A stretch of DNA of 64,000 nucleotides, taken from assembly GCA_001600875.1 (NCBI GenBank), contig BCLD01000016.1, positions 224,711 to 288,710 on the forward strand. Direction: 5' to 3'. Source of the DNA: Solicoccozyma terricola. Its lineage: Eukaryota > Basidiomycota > Tremellomycetes > Filobasidiales > Piskurozymaceae. The notes under the pieces were generated by a model. The model made no database searches. It saw only the letters and a list, made by a program, of their open reading frames with translations, and was not told where the DNA came from. Below are positions 45,097 through 55,973 of the stretch, one piece after another (within the stretch, counting starts at the first letter, position 1; every line of letters starts with the position of its first letter). The position numbers and the translations under genes are program-made.

Positions 45097-45104
45097 TATA
45101 TATA
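45097..45104 (+). promoter_or_regulatory. TATA-like element upstream of the 45218 gene
   Basis: TATATATA about 114 nt before the ATG at 45218, in the 367-bp divergent region shared with cyclophilin H. A repeat of GCAAGAA words lies at 44994-45018. The TATA role is inference. Confidence 0.4.
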
Positions 45105-45217
45105 CAGGTCCCTTTCCTGTATCTTGCCTATCCATATCCTTTCCAATCCATCCACAAGTCTCATCAGCTATCATTCTCATCCTTCTATCCATTTGCCACT
45201 ACTTGTCTTGATCCAGT

Positions 45218-45913
45218 ATGAATCCATCTCCTAGCACTACCGCAACAGCAACAAAGGCAATTGACCTGACGTTGGAGCAAAAGGAGGAGGTAAATATTCC
45301 TGTTGGCTCAAGCCATACCCCATCACTGACAACCTGTTGTCTTGGCGGATAGATGTTTAAATTGGTAAAGGAACACCGCCACTGGTTGCAACTGCTGACA
45401 AACTTTGCTCCGAAATTTCACAGTTACGAAGATTTGTCCCAGTTTGCAGTAAGTTTTGCGTCACTAGTCCACAATTCCCCTTTGATCTGATGTCTATTCC
45501 TTCTGAAGGAATATGAGACCGATTCTCAAGTCATTCGTGACTGGGAAATTCCCAAATCCTCCAATTTGGTCATCCCTGATGTTTGGAATCCATTCCTAGT
45601 CTCCGTAGTCTTCAAGCCCGACTTCTTCTTAGTGTACGGACCACCATTACTCTGCCTCTCTCCGGCCCAACCGTCAGAGGACGGGGCAGCAAATTGTATC
45701 CCGTTGAGCTGCAAATTCATGTTTCGCCTGTTACCGTCTAACCACCCATCGTTGAATGCTCCGTCTGTGGCCGGCGATGGGACTGACGGATCTTTGGTCT
45801 TGCCGGAATCTCTTGTTGATCCGACTTCTGGTTCGACTGCTTGTTCGACTGATGCAACCGGAACTCAACCGGGCACCACGGAGGAAGACAGTCAGTCATA
45901 TCTCGGTCGCTGA
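45218..45913 (+). CDS. Unrecognised 190-residue protein
   Basis: I do not recognise a family. ATG 45218 (MNPSPSTTATATKAIDLTL). Three exons (45218-45289, 45353-45448, 45509-45913) with good GTAAAT/GTAAGT and AG sites join without breaking frame, which argues for a real gene. The N-terminal helix-rich half (LEQKEEMFKLVKEHRHWLQL, FHSYEDLSQFAEYETD) leads to a segment with alternating hydrophobics (VWNPFLVSVVFKPDFFLVYG). The last 50 residues are Ser/Thr/Gly-rich and probably disordered. No signal peptide or clear membrane segment. Confidence 0.6.
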
Positions 45914-46514
45914 GGCTGTATATGCCGCTTCCAAATCAAAGTCTGCTCCAACCCACTCAAGATCATCTGTTGGAACGGATTTAGGTGTCGATTTCGGTCA
46001 TGGGTAGAAGTTTCCTTGTCAAGGTACATTTTACTAGATAGTCTTGGTAAACACTCGATGAGATGATTATATTGAATGCATGCAAGAATCCCCCCACCCC
46101 CACCCAAACCCCTACCTGTCCATGTTAAACCTCTTGCTACCCTTCATATCTTGCATTCAGAGAGCCATCAAACATGGGGGCAAAGGAGGGAGAATATGGG
46201 CGATGCAGACCGCTACGTCGATGAATACATAGGGTATAACCCTACTACCTGTACGTGCCATCGTCTCACGGTCTGTCGTACTGAGCAATACCCCCGAACA
46301 TCTCGTAAACTTCTGAAAATCTGTAGCTACAAACGATTACATATCCCCACCCCACATCCTACACATTCGAATACACTCCTTTCACATCATGCTATATCCC
46401 TTCCACAACTCCGGTATCAGAGATATCGCGGGCTGATTTGGTTCAAAAGACAAGAGTCGAAGTGGAATTGAGCAAAAGAAACTAATCAAAGTCGACTCTT
46501 TCTTAGTCTTCTTT
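45914..46514. other. Convergent intergenic region, no gene
   Basis: About 600 bp between the stop of the small gene and the stop of the Bax-inhibitor family gene. Nothing but short chance frames and a C-rich patch at 46090-46105. Confidence 0.5.
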
Positions 46515-47641
46515 TCATCGGCTTTCAGTGTTGTTGAGCTGTAACCTCGGGATAAAATCAACACCCTGTCTCACGCATCATGTCCCCTGATGAGTACTCA
46601 CAACACGAAGGATGTATAAGAACAAGTTGATGAAATCGAGATACAGGGACAAGGCACCCATGATGTACTCGTCTGGCGAGAGTCGTTTCATGATCGCGTG
46701 GGTATCATAAACCGCTGAGATAGAAAAAGACATGCACATCAGTGCCCGGCACCGCACGTGAATACCGCAACATGTACACTCACTATATCCAGAGAACAAC
46801 AGAACGCCAAACCCAGCATACACTAAATCAGCAGTCTTGCCGAATGGAAGGAATATTTGGACGATGCCAGTGAATAGGAGACCCATGATTCCGGCAAAGA
46901 GGAGAGGTCCGAGGGATGAAAAGTCGTACTGTGGGGGATATGGACTGCGATGTCAGGAGGGAATCGTCGCGAGCCGACACACGCACAAGGACAATCAGAC
47001 CCACCTTGCTCTGCATTGTGAACAATGTCAATCCTACAAACACACCGACGGTGATCAACAGCGCCTGGCAGACTATTCTACTCTCGTAGTAGCTCGTCAC
47101 AGTCCCAATGAGGACGCTCTCACACGCCGTAAACAAGCCAAGGAGGATGAAATTGGCTGGGTGTTCATGTCGTTTCCACCATGTCCCGAAGAGGGTGACG
47201 AATGATGCAAACATGGGAAGGTATACGGTCCATGTGTTGGCACGGGTGTACTCGATTGCCGATGGGTGTTGAAGGGCGATGGAGAGGATGGTTGTCATGA
47301 GGAGCTGAACGAAGAGGATGCTGTACACCTAGATAGGGATGCCGTGGGTAAACAACGTATCGAAGGAACGACGATCGCACCGACTTTGACCCACATACCT
47401 TTCTAACAAAACCCATCCTTATCTCCACATCACAATCTACGACATTCACTCCGACCTTGAAATCGTCTGGAAGATCCCCATCGTCTGGCTGATCCATCCA
47501 TGCATTACGAGCAGAAGTGCTTGCTGCTGCGCCTCCGAGGAGCGGCGCGGACGAGGATGCGTCGGGAGTTGCGCCGTAGGTCTTGGTAGTGGGAGAAGCG
47601 TCGCTGTGATACTCTGGTGGAGCTGTGGATGGAGTGGTCAT
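46515..47641 (-). CDS. BXI1: Bax inhibitor-1 / TMBIM family membrane protein
   Basis: Start ATG 47641 (MTTPSTAPPEYHSDASP); stop TGA 46515-46517. A cytosolic Pro/Ser-rich N-terminus ends in DDFKVGVNVVDCDVEIRMGF, the usual lead-in of the family, followed by seven hydrophobic segments: VYSILFVQLLMTTILSIAL, TVYLPMFASFVTLFGTWW, FILLGLFTACESVLIGTV, ALLITVGVFVGLTLFTMQSK, SLGPLLFAGIMGLLFTGIVQ, LVYAGFGVLLFSGYAVYDTH and LSLYLDFINLFLYILRV. The AVYDTH...LSPDEYI...LDFINLFLYILR signature is diagnostic of BI-1/Lifeguard proteins. These are ER or vacuole/Golgi calcium-leak channels linked to stress-induced death. The last exon (LNNTESR) is short. Confidence 0.9.
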
Positions 47642-48111
47642 TGTGCTGGCGATGCTGTGATGGTGGTGATGTCGATGGTGGGGTGGTGGTGGATGTAACC
47701 TCCAAGTGGCGGCGGCGTTAGTTGCTGATGACGAACGTTGCTCTCACGGATGGACGGTGGCGAACGAACAGGGACTCGGTGGCAAATTCCTGCGTCTTCG
47801 ATGAACAAGAGCTCGTCTGCTGCTACGATCTGCTTGTTCTGCCTGTGTGGAAATATCGTAAAGCTTTATGTACACTGAAGCTTGTCCCTTCCCTTCACAC
47901 GCTCCACCGTCTGGTTTCAATCCCTGAAACAATCCACTCCTCCTTTGCCGGCAACGGGGAAAACACCCGCAGCATGTTTGAAGCGTAAATGTACAAATAC
48001 TCTCCCTTTCGCTCCACAGGTCACACAATTCAGTTCCCTCAAGCGCGGGCTATCACAAGACACCTTGTTAGCTAGCTCCCAGCCCGACCTATCTCAATTC
48101 GTCATACTCCG
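47642..48111. other. Divergent intergenic region
   Basis: 470 bp between the Bax-inhibitor gene and the small + gene. A pyrimidine-rich AG at about 48019 (TTTCGCTCCACAG) could end a 5' untranslated intron of the downstream gene. No other gene is seen. Confidence 0.45.
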
Positions 48112-48666
48112 ATGAATCGTCAAGGCTCTCTTGAAAAGCTCATCGACTACCTCCGAGCTGAAGCAACCCGTCTACTCATCGAGTCGTCGGCAGCCCCTGC
48201 AAATTCGGTCCCTACGTCTTCGAGTATCCCCGTCGCCGTCGGTCCTCCTCTCCCAGAAAACCCGTCGTCCTTCTCAGTGTCTTGCCCCACTGTGGTACCG
48301 GGTCTGCTGATCCCCATGGAAAGCGGATCAGGGTCTCATTGGCAGCACTCCTCTACGGCTACAGTCCTTCGACGACCTTCCGCACCTGAAGCCATGCCAT
48401 TCCATCACCACCTACGGCGAGAATCCTCTTCGTCCAGTTGCAGCCAAACATCCTCGACCCAACATGAATCAAACTCGATGGCTATGCTTCTCGCTCGAGC
48501 GAAAGCAAACGTCTCGCACGAGTTGGAGTTTCAAGCTATGATGGGGGATAGGAAGAAGGCTGCGATGTTGGAGGATTTAACGATGGCGCATATCCAACTA
48601 GATGTAGGATTTAGAAGGTGGACGGAGGAGGTAACGCAGAGGTCGTTGAATGCGCCGTGTCATTGA
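48112..48666 (+). CDS. Unrecognised 184-residue Ser-rich protein
   Basis: Single open frame from ATG 48112 (MNRQGSLEKLIDYLRAEATR) to TGA at 48664-48666. I do not recognise it. The first 25 residues and the last 60 (LLARAKANVSHELEFQAMM, LEDLTMAHIQLDVGFRRWTE) are predicted helices. The middle is Ser/Pro-rich and disordered. It converges with MFAP1, with about 140 bp between stops. An upstream coding exon cannot be excluded, since the same strand is open from 47882 in another frame. Confidence 0.5.
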   Translation: MNRQGSLEKLIDYLRAEATRLLIESSAAPANSVPTSSSIPVAVGPPLPENPSSFSVSCPTVVPGLLIPMESGSGSHWQHSSTATVLRRPSAPEAMPFHHHLRRESSSSSCSQTSSTQHESNSMAMLLARAKANVSHELEFQAMMGDRKKAAMLEDLTMAHIQLDVGFRRWTEEVTQRSLNAPCH

Positions 48667-48803
48667 CGAGGGTGGTAGACGTCTTTTGTAACACCCCCCC
48701 TCCCCAATCTGTTGAAGTTCATATGAATGTAGCGAGCAGCCAAATGTTGATTGGCGTTTCTGCCGTACAAGTCCCCCCCCCCCGGACCGATACCTCAACC
48801 TCA

Positions 48804-51174
48804 TCACCGCCGCCTCTCTCTATCATCTCGATGTCTCTCCCTCGCAGGTGATCGACTTCGACTTTGTCTCCGATCTCGCCCTCGATTATACCGCTCATCG
48901 TCCTTTCTCCGATCATCATTTCCATCCCTCCGCGGCGACCTCTCACGACGACTACCACCATAATCGAGAGCATCACGATCGGAGCGATCATGCCGATCAT
49001 CTGAACGACGAGGTCGATCTTCGAAATCCCGTGATGGTCCACCCCATGATTTGGATCCACTACCGAGTGTTGAATTGTTCGTTCCAGTCCCTGGTGGACC
49101 TGAACCTTGTTGAGGTGGGTTCGGGCAATCTCTTCGTAGATGTGGACCACCGCCTGGTCAATGGGAAGTGCCGTTTCGTCAGTTGAAAGGGCTGAGAGGT
49201 CGGTCGGACGATCGGGGGGGTGCCGCGTGCCGCTTACAATTAAAACACCCTTGTTCTGTCTTCGATGCGCCCCCGTATGAAGGACGAGCAGCAGTTCCCC
49301 ATCCATCTTGCGTCGTATCTTGGTCTTTAAGATGTGTGTACTAAGTGGGTGGAAGATTAGAGATGTGATCAGGGAGTCTGAAAGCTCGATGACCCCGCGC
49401 GATTGTCACACACCTTTGTCCGTGACGCTTTCCCGAAATTCCGAACCTGCATAACTTTCGGAAGGAGTGAAACGTCCACTGTGGATTCCAACTTGACGTT
49501 ATAATTCCTCTTGAGAATCTCATCATCCTGATTAAATCACCCAACGCGAGCCCGAATCAGCTCCCTCGATCCGCACCCTCCTACCCAACCAACCTGCTCT
49601 CTCCCACACTCACCTGATGAAAAGCACCCTTATGCCAATATTTTTCCAAGAACGCTCTATCCCCCCGTCCTTCCTTTGCCTCTTCCCTCGTTTTCCTCGC
49701 ATATTCCTCATCCTCAGCATCACGTTGTGCAGCAGGAAGTGCTCTTCTACGTTCGATTTCAATCCTTTCTTCTTCCATTGCGAATGTACGTTCTTTATCA
49801 CGCGTTAGACGGGATAATTCACGGAGACGCCATGCTTGGAATTCGGATTCAGGGTCGAGGTCGTCAGAGTCATCGACGTCTGGAATGAGGTCCGGTGCTT
49901 CTCCTATGTTGGTCATGGGGGGGGGGGGNNNNNNNNNNNNNNNNNNNNNNNNNNNNNNNNNNNNNNNNNNNNNNNNNNNNNNNNNNNNNNNNNNNNNNNN
50001 NNNNNNNNNNNNNNNNNNNNNNNNNNNNNNNNNNNNNNNNNNNNNNNNNNNNNNNNNNNNNNNNNNNNNNNNNNNNNNNNNNNNNNNNNNNNNNNNNNNN
50101 NNNNNNNNNNNNNNNNNNNNNNNNNNNNNNNNNNNNNNNNNNNNNNNNNNNNNNNNNNNNNNNNNNNNNNNNNNNNNNNNNNNNNNNNNNNNNNNNNNNN
50201 NNNNNNNNNNNNNNNNNNNNNNNNNNNNNNNNNNNNNNNNNNNNNNNNNNNNNNNNNNNNNNNNNNNNNNNNNNNNNNNNNNNNNNNNNNNNNNNNNNNN
50301 NNNNNNNNNNNNNNNNNNNNNNNNNNNNNNNNNNNNNNNNNNNNNNNNNNNNNNNNNNNNNNNNNNNNNNNNNNNNNNNNNNNNNNNNNNNNNNNNNNNN
50401 NNNNNNNNNNNNNNNNNNNNNNNNNNNNNNNNNNNNNNNNNNNNNNNNNNNNNNNNNNNNNNNNNNNNNNNNNNNNNNNNNNNNNNNTGGGGTAGGAGAC
50501 ACTTACTTTGGAACAAAAGTCGGTCGATATGTAGGTTTTGGAGGTTGTTTTTCCTCTTCCTCTTCTTCAGATTCCTCTTCTTCCGAATCAGTTTCATATT
50601 CACTTGATTCTTGGACGGGTGGTGGGTTTATAATAGGTGTTTGTTTGGATTGAATTGATTTTCGAATTGATTGAGATTGTTCTTCTTCTTCTTGCTCCTC
50701 TTCTTCTTCATCTGTTGATTCTGCTAGACCGATAAAACAAAGCCCCCCGTCAACGATTCCAAAGAATATCTCCCAAAACCCTCCTATCTATTCCTCCTCA
50801 CCTTCCTCCACCGTCCTCCCTACTTCTCTCCTCCCACCAACCCAAACCTCTCCACCCTCAACCTTGACATCTCTCAACGCCACTTGAATCCCCTTCCCCT
50901 TCTCCTTCCCCCCCTTCCCCCCTTTCCCCTTCACCGTCTCAGACCCTCTCCCTCTCCCTGTCCCCCTGCCTACTTCGTCCCGCTGTATCACACGACCAGC
51001 ACCACCAGCGACTAATTCCGACTTGACGATGGGTAAAGCCTGATTATCTTGATCTGATAATGCATCGCTGTCACTGTCGCTGTTTGAAACGGGTGGACCG
51101 TGACCTGGTGGAAGCTTGCCTCGACGGTAGCGGAGTGCTTGGGGTTTGGATATGAGGGGTTGAGAGGGTGGCAT
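48804..51174 (-). CDS. MFAP1: MFAP1 (Spp381-type) spliceosomal protein with CCHC zinc knuckle and RS/RD tail
   Basis: Start ATG 51174 ([20 protein letters not shown]); stop TGA 48804-48806. The N-terminus is Ser/Asp- and Gly/Lys-rich, then a Glu-rich stretch ([19 protein letters not shown]) up to a 559-N gap. After the gap comes the MFAP1 domain: [51 protein letters not shown], then by splicing [35 protein letters not shown] and [10 protein letters not shown]. Two more splices give a CCHC knuckle ([13 protein letters not shown]) and a long Arg/Asp/Ser tail ([33 protein letters not shown]). MFAP1 is a component of the spliceosomal B complex. Only the intron before GCGGTGGTCCACATC completes the knuckle, which supports that exon model. 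Confidence 0.85.
49929..50487. other. Assembly gap of 559 N
   Basis: Lies inside MFAP1. It directly follows ten G (49919-49928), which is C on the sense strand of the gene. Unread MFAP1 coding sequence is probably within. Confidence 0.95.
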
Positions 51175-52484
51175 GTGTGTGGGGTTGGTGTGTGGTTGGT
51201 GGGTGGGTGGGGTGGGTGTGAGGGGGATGCGAGTGAGCTGCGGTTGAACCGAGTCTGGGTGTAGTCACGTGCATCAGTCAGAGCTAATCAACGACGAGAG
51301 GGAGGGTGGGGGTGGGTAGGGGGTGAGTGGGTAGGGAGTGGTGCGGAGAACACACCACAGCCAGGTAACATCATGGTCTTGCATCTCATCATCACCACCA
51401 TCCCTGTCGGTATCTACCTGGCCATGTATTCCAATGTCCTACCTCCCCTGTCCCATGTCCCCTCTCTACCCTTCCATGAGTTCGTCATTTAGTTGGAACG
51501 CGCTGTGTGGTGTGATTAAGCCATGGTCCGTCTGGAAGCAAGGCAGGGCTTGCCACACCCATCCCATCCACAGCACCATATTCAACCACATCTCCGCACA
51601 TCAGTCGCATACACCTACATCCCCCCTACCCCCCACCGTCGGTTATACCTCAACTGAGAACCAGAATACCCTCCAAGTTGACATCTCATACCCCACCCTC
51701 TGTTATCTCAAATCCCCCATACAACTATCCCCCCCCCCCCTTCTCTCTCTCACCCTTCCGGAAGGGTCTTTCTCACCTCATCTATCTTTCACGGAATATC
51801 CAATCGTATTCCCTTTTCATCATAACGGCAAACTCTTTAGGCATTCCACCCATCGTTGTGATTATCGATCGGAGAACGCAGACCAGGGGGGGGGAAAAGG
51901 GACGCAGCATACCTCATGGGAAGAGAACTAACTGATTTTCAATAATCATCCACTCTTGCATAAACCCCCGGGGCATTTTTTTCAAACGAAGAATAAACCA
52001 AACGTTCTGGTGGTTCATTTATAAACCCCCAATCATATCCTATTCAAGAACACAATCTCCCATCCACCCGCTTTCGATACCGCAATCGCCCCCCCCCCCC
52101 CCTTCTCAAACATTCATTCAATACACACCTATTCCCATCTACATCAAATCACACCACTGATCCTCATAAAATCAGTGGTCCAATCCATACACACACACAC
52201 AAACAACCCCCATCCTGGCTTCTCCTCTAACTACATCTTCCCATTCCACATTTCAAAACCCGATACCAACACCAACACCAACATCTACATCTACATCTAC
52301 ATCTACATCTACATCAACATCAACCACTATACATCCGCATTCACAACAACCATCACATTTGATACCTCCTGTTCATTTAGGTGATACGAAGAGGTTGATT
52401 AGGGATAGGGAATTTGATTCCGAGGAGGAAGAAAGAAGAGAAGAAGTAGAAGAAGGGAGATTTAGGAAGAAGGTGAGGATTGAG
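51175..52484. other. Divergent region between MFAP1 and GID7, including the probable GID7 leader
   Basis: The left part (to about 52170) has no supportable gene and includes C runs at 51731-51740 and about 52087-52101. From 52170 the frame of GID7 is already open but has no ATG before 52485; see the GID7 entry. Confidence 0.45.
52263..52322. repeat. (ACACCA)n-(ACATCT)n microsatellite in the GID7 leader
   Basis: Three ACACCA units run into six or seven ACATCT/ACATCA units. In the frame that joins GID7 they would encode TPTP...TSTSTS. Confidence 0.8.
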
Positions 52485-53799
52485 ATGGATGTTGAGATGT
52501 CGAGTGGCGGCGGTGGTGGTGGTGGTGGTGGTGGTGGTAGTGGTGGTGTAAATGGTACGAGTGGAAGTGGGAGTAAAAGAGGTGGTTTTAATTCAACAAC
52601 AACCAATGGAACTCCACATCTAGTTGATTCTAATGGTTTCGCAACATCAACACCAATTACGAATCGACATGGTATTGGATCTTCTTCTTCTACTACTACT
52701 ACTACGACGAATATGACAAATACGACATCATCTTCATCTTTCCCGTTTTCTTCAATATCGAGGATTATGTTAGATGGGGAATATATGTATCCTTCAGAGT
52801 TGACGGGAATGACAGGTGGTGGAGGTGGTGTCGATCGATGGTTCTCGAATGGAGGATTGAGAACTGGAGTTGGGAAGAGTGTGAGGGAAGGGAAGAAGAG
52901 AGAGATGGATATTGATGGTGAAAATCAAGTAGAGGTGGATGATTTGGATGATGTGGATGTCGATGTCGATGTCGATGACGATGTGGATATGAGGGATGGG
53001 AAAAAATTGATTCCAGTCAAGAGGGAAGAGTTTGTTAGGGTTGTTTTACAATCATTGAGGGATGTTGGATATGGGTGAGTGTGGGTTGGAAAGTACATTG
53101 CTAGGTATTAGGGGGTCTGACGTTCCGCCCTTCCCCCCCCCCCCCCCCCAACCCCACAGACAAACCGCACAAGTCCTCGAAGCTGAATCAGGATACGTAC
53201 AAGAACCACCTGTCATTCAATCATTCTCTCAATCTATCCTCGGTGGTAGATGGTCCGAAGCTATCGCCCTCCTTCGTGAACTCAAAGTAATCACCGACCT
53301 CGATGGATACAAGACTCCAGGTGAATTCGGATCAGGAAGAAGATCTTTACCTGATATCGCAGAGGTTGCTTCAACCAATGGAGGAACGATTACTCCTGAT
53401 GTCACAACGCTCTCCCGGTCCGTACCTATCGCAGAGTTTGGAGGATCAGCGTTGAGTATGTCCCCTGTGGACGAATTGACGAATGGGTCTAGGTCAATCA
53501 AGGTGGAAGATGATGATTCCAGACCTAGGGAGGAAGAAGAATCTCATGGTATACATGCAATCTTCATGATCCTTCAGCAAAAGTATCTGGAACTCTTGGA
53601 ACTCGGTCAGACAAAACGTGCGTTGACGGTGTTACGAGGAGAGTTGGCGCCTTTGGTTCGACATCCGTCTAGGACGGCTCGTGATGGGGTGGCAGTAGAT
53701 AGTGATAGATTGCATGCTTTATCTGGGTGCGTAGGATGGGCATGGGCATCATGTCGATCTCGCTTGCTGGCGACTGACCCCCCCCCCCCCCCCCCCCCC

Positions 53800-53847
<48 letters not shown>

Positions 53848-55713
53848 AGCTTCATGATGTGCCTAGATCGCAACGACCTGTATAGACGGTCAAAGTGGGA
53901 TGGCGCAGCAGGTGCCTCTCGACACACGCTGCTCAACTCGTTGCAGCGTTTCATCGCACCCGGCGTGATGATCCCACCTCGACGCCTTCAAACCCTCTTC
54001 GATCAAGCATCACGACATCAACGTGCAAATTGCATGTATCACACCGACGCCGCTTCGACTTCCCTTCTCTGGGATCACAATTGCGCCCGAAGGCAATTCC
54101 CGACGGTAACGACGCATATACTGGCTGAACACACCAACGAGGTCTGGGTATTAGAGTGGAGTAACAATGGCAAGTACCTGGCGAGTGGCTCGGCAGACAC
54201 CTCCGTCATTGTGTGGAAGATCGGGGTGAGCATGTCCTTGGGTCTTGTCATCGCCCATGAATCTAGAATGACTGACCCCTGCTTATACCAGCCCCTTCCC
54301 GATCGACGCACCGAGCGGCAATGCGTTCTACATGGCCACCAACACCCTGTCATGGCGATGGCCTGGTCGAAAGATGACAAGCGGCTGCTCACGGCCGCTG
54401 ACAACACGCTATTCATCTGGGACCCGGAAGTGAGCATAGCCGCGGGAAGACGAGTCTCACGATCGATCTAACGATCGTCCTTCCCTTTACAGCGCGGTGC
54501 TCTCATTCACACCGTGGCATCCGTGCACACCGACCAGATCAGCTCCATCAGATGGTTACCCGATGGAAGTGGCTTTGTGACCTCGGCCATGGACATGCGT
54601 CTCATCTTCTGGGTGAGATATGGTACTCTCGCAAGATAGTTTCAGTACTGACCACGTCTCCTCGCAGACCTGCGCCGGATCGCTCAGAACCTCCTGGAAC
54701 ACTTACCCCCTCCGAATTACCGACTTTGTCATCACCCCGGATGGCAAGCGCCTGATCGCCATCGCCATGATGACCGACTCGCAGAAGGACGCTCAAGGTG
54801 CCGTCAAACCAGCGGCGTCCCGGGCTACCGATGGTCCTCAAGTGAGCGGATCCGCTGCCCCTTCGGATGCGACTACCAAATATCCGATGGCGAAGATGGA
54901 TAGGCATATTGTCATCTACAACGTAGAGACTAGCAAGATCCAATGGTGAGTAGGGGTAATGAGGGATGGGCAGGCATGAATGCTGATCGTGGGGCTCTTT
55001 GTTCTTTGAAAAGTCGACGTCCGTTGCCACAGGAACTGACCAGCATCACGTTGACCGATGACAATGAACATGTCTTGATCAATACTGTGCCGGACGTGAG
55101 TTCCCCTGGCCACGTTCTCACGCTCCCCAACCCACTCACCACGGTTTCTTCCAGGAACTGCAACTGTGGAGCATCCACAAAGACACACTTCACTTTATCC
55201 GCAGGTTCTCAGGACATATTCAGCGTGAGTATCAAATCAAGAGCTGTCTGGGTGGAATAGACAAGAACTTTGTCTTGTCTGGGAGCGAGGGTGGGTTCAG
55301 ATTTTTCTTGGTGTCTCTTTCCCTTTTGCCAAGCACTCATCGGCTCGGGTTGTCCTCCTCTAGACTCGCACGTCTACGTCTGGCACAAAGACACTGGAGC
55401 GTTATTGGAAGTCCTGGAGGGGCACAGTCAATCAGTGAATTCAGTAGCTTGGAATCCAGTCGAAAGTGGCCTATTCGCGTCCTCGAGCGATGATTGCACG
55501 ATGTGAGTTTTCACAGCCTCCGGTGTCACGCCAAGTCGGCTTACACGCTGTCACCACAGCCGACTATGGCAATCTCCCTCTGTCGCTGAAGCGATGCGGC
55601 ATCACGTCGATTCCCCAACTCCCGGACGGAGTGAAAGGGTAAAGATCGAAGACCCACCGGGAAGGGAGGCCGCTACGACGTTGGAGGATGGACACATGGA
55701 TATGATGTTCTGA
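52485..55713 (+). CDS. GID7: Gid7/WDR26 WD40 subunit of the GID/CTLH ubiquitin ligase
   Basis: The first in-frame ATG is 52485; stop TGA 55711-55713. A long disordered Gly/Ser/Thr-rich N-terminus ends in an Asp-rich stretch. Then comes LisH (EFVRVVLQSLRDVGYG|QTA), CTLH (PVIQSFSQSILGGRWSEAIA, LLREL; HAIFMILQQKYLELLELGQT), then WD40 repeats: HTNEVWVLEWSNNGKYLASG, SADTSVIVWKIG, LHGHQHPVMAMAWSKDDKRL, HTDQISSIRWLPDGSGFVTS, VLSGSEDSHVYVWHKDTGAL and HSQSVNSVAWNPVESGLFAS. Several introns have C runs directly before the AG. Gid7-type proteins organise the GID/CTLH E3 complex that degrades gluconeogenic enzymes and other targets. The coding-like acidic stretch before the ATG suggests that the real start is upstream or not AUG. 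Confidence 0.88.
53778..53847. repeat. C22-A-C47 homopolymer in a GID7 intron
   Basis: Sense-strand C runs of 22 and 47 separated by one A. They begin directly after CGACTGA (a branch-site-like CTGA) and end in the 3' splice site CCAG. Confidence 0.9.
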
Positions 55714-55973
55714 CTGTCTGTTTCTGTGCATTTCTGCATTGCATCCCCTTCTCCCCACTCCTCACACGACCCTCCTCCCCTCCTCCCCTCCTCCCCCCTC
55801 CCCCTCCCCTCTGTTGTATACACACACGATAGCATCAACCTGTTTTCCCCCGCTTGTAGTCTCGCCTCTCGACTTATTTGATCACGTGACGCGTTTGTCC
55901 AACTTTTGTTCTCAACCTCAGTCAACCCCTACTGGATTCAATTTCGCTCATATTCAAGCTCATCACCACCACC

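Noticed and set aside
48719..49306. 195-residue hydrophobic frame within MFAP1
   Set aside because: The neighbouring frame gives the zinc knuckle and RS/RD tail expected for MFAP1, so this frame is a shadow.
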